Assembly: GCA_023433515.1 (NCBI GenBank)
Contig: JAEZCN010000201.1
Span: forward strand, 1-9,397
DNA length: 9,397 nt
Direction: 5' to 3'
DNA from: Pseudomonadota bacterium
Lineage (GTDB): Bacteria; Pseudomonadota; Gammaproteobacteria; Steroidobacterales; Steroidobacteraceae
Under the pieces are notes generated by a model, which searched no databases, was not told where the DNA came from, and saw only the letters and a list, made by a program, of their open reading frames with translations. Positions 1 through 6,568 of this stretch are shown piece by piece. How positions within the stretch are numbered: the stretch's first letter is position 1; each line of letters starts with the position of its first letter. The position numbers and the translations under genes were made by a program.

Positions 1-41
1 TGCTCGAGCATCTGCGTAATAGTTTCGGAGTCTGAATAAAA
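1..41 (+). promoter_or_regulatory. argG leader with ribosome binding site
   Basis: This short leader precedes argG. A GGAG element at 28-31 lies 10 nt before the argG ATG and serves as a plausible Shine-Dalgarno site. All three forward frames meet a stop here (17-19, 33-35, 37-39), so the tail of an upstream gene could end in any of them. The fragment is too short to say which, or to see a promoter or ArgR box. Whether argG is the first gene of the operon cannot be decided. Confidence 0.45.
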
Positions 42-1250
42 ATGAATGCCGATCAGAAACCCATCGTCCTCGCCTATTCCGGCGGCCTCGACACCTCGTT
101 CCTGGTGCCCTGGCTCAAGGACAACCATGGCCGGCCGATCATCACGGTCACCGTCGACACGGGCGGCATCGATGCGGAAGGCGCGAAAACGTTGCGTGAG
201 CGGGCGCTCGCACTCGGCGCGATCGAACATCACCAGATCGACGCGCGCGCCGACTATTTCGAGCAGGTGCTGCGCTTCCTCGTGATGGGCAACGTGCGCC
301 GCGGCCAGCTCTACCCGTTGTGCGTGGGCGCCGAGCGCGTCATGCAGGCGCAGCAGATCGCGCTCATGGCGCGCAAGCTCGGCACGAATTCGATCGCGCA
401 CGGCTGCACGGCAGCCGGCAACGACCAGGTTCGTTTCGAAGTCGCGATGCGCACGCTTGCGCCGGAGCTCGAAGTCATCGCACCCGTGCGCGACAAGGCG
501 TTCAAGCGCCAGGAAGAGCTGGACTATCTACAGAGCCGCAAGCTTCCGGTGCCGCCCTTCGGCGCCGCCTATTCGATCAACCGCGGCCTGTGGGGCGTGA
601 CGATCGGCGGCAAGGAGACGCTGACCTCCGAGGGCAGCATCCCGGATCACGCCTGGGTGCTCTCGAAGGACGCGTTCACGAACCCGAAGGCGCCCGCGAA
701 GCACACGATCCATTTCGAGAAGGGACGGCCGGTCGGCATCGACGGTAAGACGATGTCGGCGGTCGACGTCGTCGAGCAACTCGAAGCGCTCGGCGCGCCG
801 TACGGCATCGGTCGCGGCATTCACCTCGGCGATACCATCATCGGGACGAAGGGACGCGTCGCGTTCGAGGCGCCGGCCGCCGAAACGCTGCTCACCGCGC
901 ATCGCGAGCTCGAGAAACTCGTGCTCACGCCGCGCCAGCAGCGCATCAAGGAATCGCTCGCGGGCCCCTACGGCGACTGGGTGCACGAGGGCCAGCTGCT
1001 CGACCCCGTGTGCCGCGACATCGAGGCCTTGTTCATCTCCTCGCAGGAACGCGTCACGGGCAAGGTCCACGTGCTCTTCCGGCCGGGTAGTTTGTTCATC
1101 GAGGGCGTGGAGTCGCCGCATTCGCTGATGGCGGCCTCGCGCGGCGTATACGGCGAAGCCGCCGGCGAATGGACCCCGCAGGACGCGCTGGGTTTTTCGA
1201 AGATCGTTTCGCTCACGGGCATGTTCCATGCCCGCGCGGGAGGCAAGTGA
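42..1250 (+). CDS. argG: Argininosuccinate synthase
   Basis: ArgG is a cytoplasmic enzyme that joins citrulline and aspartate with ATP to give argininosuccinate, the penultimate step of arginine synthesis. The 402-residue product has the usual family length. The nucleotide-binding PP-motif AYSGGLDTS is at residues 11-19. The citrulline/aspartate loop GCTAAGNDQVRFE is at 121-133 (usual form GCTGKGNDQVRFE). YSINRGLWGVTIGGKET at 177-193 and the GRG...GDTIIGTKGR segment near 258-272 follow the Xanthomonas/Bacteroidetes branch of ArgG rather than the E. coli type. The ATG at 42 has a GGAG element 10 nt upstream, and the protein begins just before the conserved beta strand, so the start looks right. 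The stop is 1 nt before the next gene, so the two are very probably co-transcribed. No key residue appears to be missing. Confidence 0.96.
   Translation: MNADQKPIVLAYSGGLDTSFLVPWLKDNHGRPIITVTVDTGGIDAEGAKTLRERALALGAIEHHQIDARADYFEQVLRFLVMGNVRRGQLYPLCVGAERVMQAQQIALMARKLGTNSIAHGCTAAGNDQVRFEVAMRTLAPELEVIAPVRDKAFKRQEELDYLQSRKLPVPPFGAAYSINRGLWGVTIGGKETLTSEGSIPDHAWVLSKDAFTNPKAPAKHTIHFEKGRPVGIDGKTMSAVDVVEQLEALGAPYGIGRGIHLGDTIIGTKGRVAFEAPAAETLLTAHRELEKLVLTPRQQRIKESLAGPYGDWVHEGQLLDPVCRDIEALFISSQERVTGKVHVLFRPGSLFIEGVESPHSLMAASRGVYGEAAGEWTPQDALGFSKIVSLTGMFHARAGGK
1238..1243 (+). promoter_or_regulatory. Strong RBS that sets the start of the P-loop gene
   Basis: GGGAGG lies inside the last codons of argG, 8 nt before the ATG at 1252. 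It supports that ATG over the in-frame ATG at 1228, which would precede the site and overlap argG by 23 nt. The arrangement implies translational coupling of the two genes. Confidence 0.7.
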
Positions 1251-1251
1251 G

Positions 1252-2337
1252 ATGCGCACCGTAGTCGTCGACAAGATTGCGTCGGTCACGCAGGCCTGCG
1301 GCCTCGGCAACGAGGTGCGCGTCGCGACGGACAACATTCCCGCCGAGGAAGGCGTGGTCGTGGTCGTCGAGGTCCTGACGACCAAGTCCACCTACAACAC
1401 GCTCGAACTCACGAGCGGTCGCATGGCGAAGGTCGTCAAGGGCGACATCGTCGCGGGCGCGCTGGGGCACCGCAAGGCGCTGTTCGGCTATTCGGGCCAC
1501 GTGCCCGAGAGCGTGAAACCGGGCGACATCCTGCAGATGCTCAACATCGGCGGCGTGCTCGGCGTGTGCGACTCGGTGAACCCGGACAAGGGCAAGCCGT
1601 TCGACTGCCGCGTCATCGGCGGCGTGCTCGACTTCCCCTATCTCGGCGAACGCATCGGTGTGCCGGCGCGCGTGGGTTATCGCAGGCTCGATCCGGAGGC
1701 CACGCTCGACACGCACGGCGTTCCCGTGGTCGCGCTCGCGGGCACCTGCATGGAAGCCGGCAAGACGGCGGCCGCGGCCGCGATCATCGCGCGCATGCGG
1801 CATCGCGGGCTCACGGTGGATGCCTTCAAGGCGACGGGCGTCTCCCTGCGTCGCGACATCCTCACGTTCGAGGACGCCGGCGCGCGCAACACGCTCATCT
1901 TCACCGACTTCGGCGTGGTCACGACCACGCGCAAGGTCGGGCCCGCCATCACGCGCACCATTCTCACGGAGCTGTCGGAAAAGAAGCCCGACGTCATCGT
2001 GTTCGAGCTCGGCGACGGGCTGATGGGTACGTACGGCGTCGATGCGATCCTCGAGCAGGAAGACCTGCGCAAGGCGATGACCGGCGTCGTGTTGTCGGCC
2101 AACGATCCGGTCGCGGCCTACGGTGGCGTGGACATCCTGCGCAAGCGTTACGGCATCGAGCCGATCGCCGTGACGGGTCCGTCCACCGATAACGCCGTGG
2201 GCGTGCAGATCATCCAGGAACAGCTCAAGGTCCCGGCGTTCAACGCGTTGGCGACCGGCGCGGCGCTGGGCGACTCGATCATCGAGTCGGTTGGACTCAA
2301 GCAGGCGCGCTCGCTCGATCGCGTCGCGAACGAATAA
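1252..2337 (+). CDS. P-loop NTPase-like protein of the arginine operon, function unknown (DUF1611/BioD-like)
   Basis: I do not recognise a characterised orthologue. From the ATG at 1252 the product has 361 residues. Residues 1-130 are rich in beta strands and glycines (for example GDIVAGALGHRKALFGYSG at 64-82) and show no signal peptide or membrane segment. From about 158 a P-loop domain begins, with Walker A GTCMEAGKT at 164-172, then FKATGVSLRRD at 192-202, TDFGVVTTT at 218-226 and an acidic FELGDG strand at 251-256. This spacing recalls dethiobiotin synthetase (BioD) and the DUF1611 family, enzymes that use a P-loop to activate a carboxylate or acyl group. DUF1611 member DgcN is reported as a D-glutamate N-acetyltransferase. 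The gene lies 1 nt after argG and 3 nt before argC, which ties it to arginine synthesis. It could supply the acylation or deacylation step absent from this operon, or act as a regulator. All three are inferences; only the P-loop and the context are seen. Confidence 0.8.
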   Translation: MRTVVVDKIASVTQACGLGNEVRVATDNIPAEEGVVVVVEVLTTKSTYNTLELTSGRMAKVVKGDIVAGALGHRKALFGYSGHVPESVKPGDILQMLNIGGVLGVCDSVNPDKGKPFDCRVIGGVLDFPYLGERIGVPARVGYRRLDPEATLDTHGVPVVALAGTCMEAGKTAAAAAIIARMRHRGLTVDAFKATGVSLRRDILTFEDAGARNTLIFTDFGVVTTTRKVGPAITRTILTELSEKKPDVIVFELGDGLMGTYGVDAILEQEDLRKAMTGVVLSANDPVAAYGGVDILRKRYGIEPIAVTGPSTDNAVGVQIIQEQLKVPAFNALATGAALGDSIIESVGLKQARSLDRVANE

Positions 2338-2340
2338 CAA

Positions 2341-3402
2341 ATGACTACCAAGATCCCAGCCATCGTGCTCGGCGGCACCGGTTATGTGTCCGGCGAACTG
2401 TTGCGCCTGATTTCCGGCCACCCCAGCTTTGCGCTGGCCGGCGTGATGTCGGACAGCTCGCCCGGGGAATCCGCGGCCAAGTCGTTCCCGCATCTCGCGG
2501 CCGTGCTCGGCGACACGAAATTCAAGTCGCAGGCAGACATCGCGGCAATCCTGTCGAAGGAGCCCACGTCGGCGGTGTTCTGCGCCGCACCGCATGGCGC
2601 GGCCGCCGCCCTCATCGACTCGCTGCTCAAGGCGGCGGAGGCCGCGGGCACCCAGCCGCGTTTCGTCGACATCTCCGCGGACTTCCGCTACGCCACGGCC
2701 GCCGCGTACGAGGCGGTGTACAAACACCCGCACGGCGCGCCCGCGCGGCTCGCGCAATTCACCTGCGCGGTGCCGGAACATCTGAAAGCCGCGCCGACGC
2801 CGCACGTCGCGCACCCAGGATGTTTCTCGACCGCGATACTGCTCGCGAGCGTGCCGTTGCTCACTTCGGGCTGGGTGGATCCGGTCCTGTTCGTGAGCGG
2901 CGTAACCGGCAGCACGGGCTCCGGGCGCAAGCCGGTCGAAGGCACGCATCATCCGACGCGACACAGCGACCTGTACTCATACGGCGCGCTCGGTCATCGC
3001 CACACGCCGGAAATCGCAGCTCTCGCGAAGGCCGCCACCGGTATCGACGCGGAATACTCGTTCGTGCCGCACTCCGGGCCCTTCGCGCGCGGCATTCACG
3101 CCACCGTGCAGGCGCGCCTGAAATCGGCGAAGGACGCCGCCGCGGTCGTCGGCATGTTGCGTGATTTCTATTCGAATGCACCGTTCGTGCGCGTGCTTGA
3201 CTCGGCGCCGCGGGTGAAAGACATCGTCGCAAGCAACTACGCGCACCTCTCGGCCGCGTCGAACGGTCGCACCGTCGCGGTAATGAGCGTGGTCGACAAT
3301 CTCAACAAGGGCGCCGCGGGTGGCGCCGTGCAATGGATGAATCGCCTGCACGGCCTGCCTGAAACGGCGGGGCTCACCGCGCCGGCGGCCGGTTGGACGT
3401 AA
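2341..3402 (+). CDS. argC: N-acetyl-gamma-glutamyl-phosphate reductase
   Basis: ArgC reduces N-acylglutamyl-5-phosphate to the semialdehyde with NADPH, the third step of the acylated arginine route. The 353-residue product has the N-terminal Rossmann motif GGTGYVSGEL at 11-20 and the active-site cysteine in HPGCFST (Cys161; family form HPGCYPT). The catalytic histidine region HRHTPEI is at 219-225 and the C-terminal signature VDNLNKGAAGGAVQ is at 318-331. All diagnostic motifs are present, and the length is normal for the family. The ATG follows the preceding stop by 3 nt. No strong Shine-Dalgarno sequence is visible, so translation probably depends on coupling to the upstream gene. If the downstream transcarbamylase is succinyl-specific, the true substrate would be the succinylated analogue; nothing in this protein alone decides that. 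Confidence 0.95.
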   Translation: MTTKIPAIVLGGTGYVSGELLRLISGHPSFALAGVMSDSSPGESAAKSFPHLAAVLGDTKFKSQADIAAILSKEPTSAVFCAAPHGAAAALIDSLLKAAEAAGTQPRFVDISADFRYATAAAYEAVYKHPHGAPARLAQFTCAVPEHLKAAPTPHVAHPGCFSTAILLASVPLLTSGWVDPVLFVSGVTGSTGSGRKPVEGTHHPTRHSDLYSYGALGHRHTPEIAALAKAATGIDAEYSFVPHSGPFARGIHATVQARLKSAKDAAAVVGMLRDFYSNAPFVRVLDSAPRVKDIVASNYAHLSAASNGRTVAVMSVVDNLNKGAAGGAVQWMNRLHGLPETAGLTAPAAGWT

Positions 3403-3432
3403 GAGGCCGACCGACAGGGCGGACAAATAAAC

Positions 3433-4596
3433 ATGAACGCAGAACTCCAGCAAAGCACCTCACCGGCCGACGGACTCGCGCCTGTCTACGCGCAATACCC
3501 GATCGAAGTGGTCGGCGCCGACGGCGTCTGGCTGCACACGCGCGACGGACGCAAGGTGCTCGATCTGTACGGCGGCCACGCGGTAGCGTCGCTGGGTTAC
3601 GGCCACAAGGCCTGGACCCAGGCGCTGACCGACCAGGCCGCGCGCATGAACTTCCAGACGAACGCGGTGCCGATGGAAGTCCGCGCGCGCGCCGCGCGGA
3701 AGCTGCTGAAGTTCTCGCAACTGCCGTTCGACAGCGTGTTCTGGGTCAACTCGGGCGCGGAAGCGAATGAGAACGCGTTCAAGATGGCATTCAAGATGCG
3801 GCCGGGCCGCACGCACGTCGCGGCCGTCGAGCAGAGCTTCCACGGCCGCACGGCCGGCTGCGCCTCGGTAACCTGGGGCGCGCCGCAGAAGTGGTTCTTC
3901 CTTCCGCGCGCGCCGTTCGACGTCTCGTGGATCAAGCGCCGTGACGTCGCGGACATCCCGAACCACGTCACCGAGAACACCGCGGCCGTCATCGTCGAGC
4001 CCGTGCAGGGCGTCGGCGGCGCGTTCGACATGGGGCAGGAATTCCTCGCGGCCCTGCGCAAGCGCTGCGACGAGACCGGCGCGCTGCTCATCTTCGACGA
4101 AGTCCAGTGCGGCGTCGGCCGCTCGGGCACGCCGTTCGCGGCTAACTATTACGGCGTGATGCCGGACATGATCACGACGGCCAAGGCGCTCGGCAACGGC
4201 TTTCCGGTCTCCGCGCTGTTGTTGACGCCGCCGATCACGGCGTCGCTCAAGCCCGAGAATCTCGGAACGACCTTCGGCGGTGGACCGATGGCCTGCGCCG
4301 TGGCCGAGGCCACCATCGACGCGATCGAGAAAGAAGGCCTGCTTGCGAACGTGCGCCGCGTGTCCGAGTACCTGCGCGCCACCTGCAAGGTCGGCTCCGT
4401 CGTGGATTTCCAGGGACTGGGATTCCTGCACGGATTGCGGCTCGACCGGCCGGCGAAGGACGTGCAGAAGGCGCTGCTTGCGAAAGACATCCTGGCCGGC
4501 ACGGCGGGTGACCCCGCGATCCTGCGGTTGCTGCCGGCTTTCATCCTCAAGGAAGAGCACATCGACCGGCTGCGCGCTGCGCTGATGAGCCTATGA
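3433..4596 (+). CDS. argD: Acylornithine aminotransferase (class III, PLP-dependent)
   Basis: This enzyme transfers an amino group from glutamate to N-acylglutamate semialdehyde, giving N-acylornithine. The 387-residue product has the class III fold signatures in order: NSGAEANE at 106-113, FHGRT at 136-140 (substrate-carboxylate arginine), EPVQGVGG at 189-196 and FDEVQCGVGRSG at 221-232 with the cofactor-binding Asp222. The PLP lysine is Lys251 in TTAKALGNG. Near the end of the core, TFGGGP replaces the more usual TFGGNP. Position between argC and the transcarbamylase gene supports the ArgD role over other class III transaminases such as GabT or BioA. The start at 3433 is 30 nt after argC and has a loose purine-rich GGGCGGA upstream. 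The stop overlaps the next gene's start as ATGA. Acyl specificity (acetyl or succinyl) cannot be read from the sequence. Confidence 0.9.
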   Translation: MNAELQQSTSPADGLAPVYAQYPIEVVGADGVWLHTRDGRKVLDLYGGHAVASLGYGHKAWTQALTDQAARMNFQTNAVPMEVRARAARKLLKFSQLPFDSVFWVNSGAEANENAFKMAFKMRPGRTHVAAVEQSFHGRTAGCASVTWGAPQKWFFLPRAPFDVSWIKRRDVADIPNHVTENTAAVIVEPVQGVGGAFDMGQEFLAALRKRCDETGALLIFDEVQCGVGRSGTPFAANYYGVMPDMITTAKALGNGFPVSALLLTPPITASLKPENLGTTFGGGPMACAVAEATIDAIEKEGLLANVRRVSEYLRATCKVGSVVDFQGLGFLHGLRLDRPAKDVQKALLAKDILAGTAGDPAILRLLPAFILKEEHIDRLRAALMSL

Positions 4597-5600
4597 AAAA
4601 CTTCTTCGATCTCGCGGATCTGTCGCGTGAACAGGTCGTCGAGCTGCTCGCCCTCGCGGAGCGGCTGCAGACGAATCCCGAGCCACGCGCGCTCGCCGGG
4701 AAAATTCTCGGCCTGCTGTTTTTCAACCCGAGCTTGCGCACGCTCGCTTCGTTCCAGGCGGCGATGGCGCGGCTGGGCGGAGACTCGTTCGTGATCTCCG
4801 CCGGGCACGGCACCTGGCAGCTCGAGACGCGTCGCGGCGCCGTCATGAATGGCGCTGCTGCGGAACATATGCGCGAAGGGGTGCCCGTATTGTCCCATTA
4901 CTGTGACGCCCTTGGCATTCGTGCCTTCGCGAGCGGCACGGACCTCGAGACGGACCTGGCGGAAACCGCGTTCAAGGAAATGGCCGGTCTCGTCAGCAAA
5001 CCGGTCATCAACATGGAGTCGGCGGCGAATCATCCCTGCCAGGCGCTGGCCGACTGGAAGACGATGGACGATCTCACCGTGCCGCGCCGGGCGAAGTTCG
5101 TGTTGTCGTGGGTGAATCACCCGCGCGCGTTGCCGCTCGCGGTGCCCGCCGCGACCGTGCAGATGGCCGCGATGCGCGGCATGGAAGTGGTGGTGCTGCG
5201 TCCCGACGGTTTCGCGCTGCCCGCGCCGATCATGCAGAAGGCTGCCGCCGCTGCCGCCGCGTCCGGCGGCAGTGTGCGCGAGACGGACGATCGCGACGAC
5301 GCGCTCAATGGCGCGCATGTCGTCTATGCCAAGGAATGGGGCTCGACGACGCATTACGGGAACGCCGAGGCCGACGCACGGCTGCGCGCGAATCTCGTCG
5401 ACTGGTGCGTGCGCGACACCTGGTTCACGCGCGCCGCCGTCGACTGCAAACTCATGCACTGCCTGCCGGTGCGGCGTAACGTCGCCGTCGCCGACGAAGT
5501 GCTCGATGGCCGCCGCAGTGTCGTGCAGCGGGAAGCTTTCAACCGGATGGTGGTGCAGACCGCGGTACTGCATCGTCTGCTCGCAACGCCGCAACACTAA
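4593..5600 (+). CDS. argF': N-acylornithine transcarbamylase, possibly N-succinylornithine-specific
   Basis: This enzyme carbamoylates an acylated ornithine with carbamoyl phosphate. The 335-residue product belongs to the AOTCase/SOTCase branch, not ordinary ornithine transcarbamylase: it has FFNPSLRT at 43-50, GTWQLET at 73-79, YCDALGIRAFA at 103-113, HPCQALADWKT at 147-157 and MHCLPVRRN at 288-296. The residues that set acyl specificity differ from Xanthomonas AOTCase. Glu92 is Ala90 here, Asn185 is Pro181 and the carboxylated Lys302 is Ala298. LPLAVP at 180-185 and W-x-LET match the Bacteroides fragilis succinyl enzyme as I recall it. Published AOTCase E92A, E92P, E92S and E92V mutants became succinylornithine transcarbamylases. 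The carbamoyl-phosphate loop reads SLRTL instead of S-x-RTR, so its second arginine is missing. A poly-alanine stretch lies at 217-223. The start overlaps argD by 4 nt. The family is certain; acyl specificity is inferred. Confidence 0.9.
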   Translation: MKNFFDLADLSREQVVELLALAERLQTNPEPRALAGKILGLLFFNPSLRTLASFQAAMARLGGDSFVISAGHGTWQLETRRGAVMNGAAAEHMREGVPVLSHYCDALGIRAFASGTDLETDLAETAFKEMAGLVSKPVINMESAANHPCQALADWKTMDDLTVPRRAKFVLSWVNHPRALPLAVPAATVQMAAMRGMEVVVLRPDGFALPAPIMQKAAAAAAASGGSVRETDDRDDALNGAHVVYAKEWGSTTHYGNAEADARLRANLVDWCVRDTWFTRAAVDCKLMHCLPVRRNVAVADEVLDGRRSVVQREAFNRMVVQTAVLHRLLATPQH

Positions 5601-5626
5601 CCAACTACCCGCAACGGTACCCGACC

Positions 5627-6559
5627 ATGATCATGCATCGTCCCGATCCCTCCAACGCAATCCGCAGCCTGCGCAGTGCGGCGCCGTACATCCGCATGTA
5701 CAAGGGCAAGACCTTCGTCGTGAAGGCCGGAGGCGGCGTGTTCTCCGATGCCGCCGCGGTGCGCGGCCTCATCGAGCAGATCGCGATCCTTCATTACTTC
5801 GGCGTGCGGGTGGTGTTCGTGCACGGCGGCGGACCGCAGCTCACGGAGATCACCGAAGCGTTGGGCGTGCCGACGCGAATGGTCCAGGGTCGCCGCGTCA
5901 CCGACCAGAAGTCCATCGACGCGACTTCGATGGTGCTCAACGGGCTGATCAACACCAAGTTGCTCGCGTTGTGCCGCGAGATAAACATCGACGCGGTCGG
6001 CGTGAGCGGTGTGGATGCCGGGCTGGTGCGCGCGCACAAGCGCGGGCCCGTCAGGATCGACAGCGGCGAGACCGTGGACTACGGCTTCGTGGGCGACATC
6101 GACGTGATCGATCCGAGCGTCCTCAACAAGCTGCTGGACAACGGCCTCATGCCGATCGTGAGCCCGCTGTCGGCCGACGAAAACGGCACGCTGCTCAACA
6201 TCAACGGCGACACCGTGGCGGCGGCCATCGGTGCGGCGCTCGATGCGGAGAAGCTGATGTTGTGCACGGGCGCTCCCGGCATCCTCGCCGACGTGACCGA
6301 TCCGTCGTCCATCATCTCGTACACCGATCTCGCCGGTCTCAAGAAGCTGCGCGAGGAGAAGAAAATCGTCGACGGCATGTTGCCGAAGGCGAAGGCGATC
6401 GAAGACGCGATCCGTGGCGGCGTGCGCCGCGTGCACGTGATGTCGTACAAATCGCCCGAGGGCATCCTCGCGGAAGTGTTCACGAACGAAGGCGCCGGCA
6501 CGCTGATCGTCGCCGACATCAACGCGTTGACGCCCGCGGAACAGCAGAGCGGCAAGTAA
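5627..6559 (+). CDS. argB: Acetylglutamate kinase (N-acylglutamate kinase)
   Basis: ArgB phosphorylates the gamma-carboxylate of N-acylglutamate, usually the controlled step of the pathway. The 310-residue product is an amino acid kinase with KAGGG at 33-37 (ATP/phosphate-binding lysine), HGGGPQ at 66-71, GRRVTD at 88-93 (substrate arginine), NINGDTVAA at 191-199, TGAPGIL at 214-220, and GMLPK with catalytic Lys254. The amphipathic start (SLRSAAPYIRMYKGKT, 14-29) resembles the N-terminal helix of arginine-inhibited hexameric kinases, so feedback by arginine is plausible. Several motifs differ from the common form: NINGD for NVNAD, TGAP for TDVP, and SPEGILAEVF for the VPHALLLEIF type. The chain stops soon after the kinase domain, so there is no fused GNAT domain as in Xanthomonas NAGS-K. 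ATG codons at 5627 and 5633 are both possible starts; no clear RBS separates them. Confidence 0.93.
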   Translation: MIMHRPDPSNAIRSLRSAAPYIRMYKGKTFVVKAGGGVFSDAAAVRGLIEQIAILHYFGVRVVFVHGGGPQLTEITEALGVPTRMVQGRRVTDQKSIDATSMVLNGLINTKLLALCREINIDAVGVSGVDAGLVRAHKRGPVRIDSGETVDYGFVGDIDVIDPSVLNKLLDNGLMPIVSPLSADENGTLLNINGDTVAAAIGAALDAEKLMLCTGAPGILADVTDPSSIISYTDLAGLKKLREEKKIVDGMLPKAKAIEDAIRGGVRRVHVMSYKSPEGILAEVFTNEGAGTLIVADINALTPAEQQSGK

Positions 6560-6568
6560 GGGGCGAAC

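Noticed and set aside
1228..1251. Earlier ATG for the P-loop gene
   Set aside because: In frame, but it would overlap argG by 23 nt and precede the GGGAGG site. The ATG at 1252 has proper spacing, and its product begins with a beta strand.
1213..2964. 583-codon open frame on the minus strand
   Set aside because: It lies opposite the P-loop gene and argC, crosses their boundary, and its product is low-complexity Arg/His/Asp/Gly with no domain. Such frames are common opposite GC-rich genes.
5251..5272. Perfect inverted repeat, CTGCCGCCG / CGGCGGCAG around a CGTC loop
   Set aside because: It lies inside the alanine/glycine-coding part of argF' and has no T tract after it, so it is best explained by GC-rich codon use and not as a terminator.
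4149..5597. 482-codon open frame on the minus strand
   Set aside because: Antisense to argD and argF', with Arg/His-rich composition and no recognisable motif. The plus-strand genes carry all conserved motifs.
4593..5600. Call of classical ornithine transcarbamylase (argF/argI)
   Set aside because: The W-x-LET, YCD-x-x-GIRAF and MHCLPVRRN motifs fit the acylornithine transcarbamylase branch; the OTCase STRTR and ornithine-loop motifs are not present.
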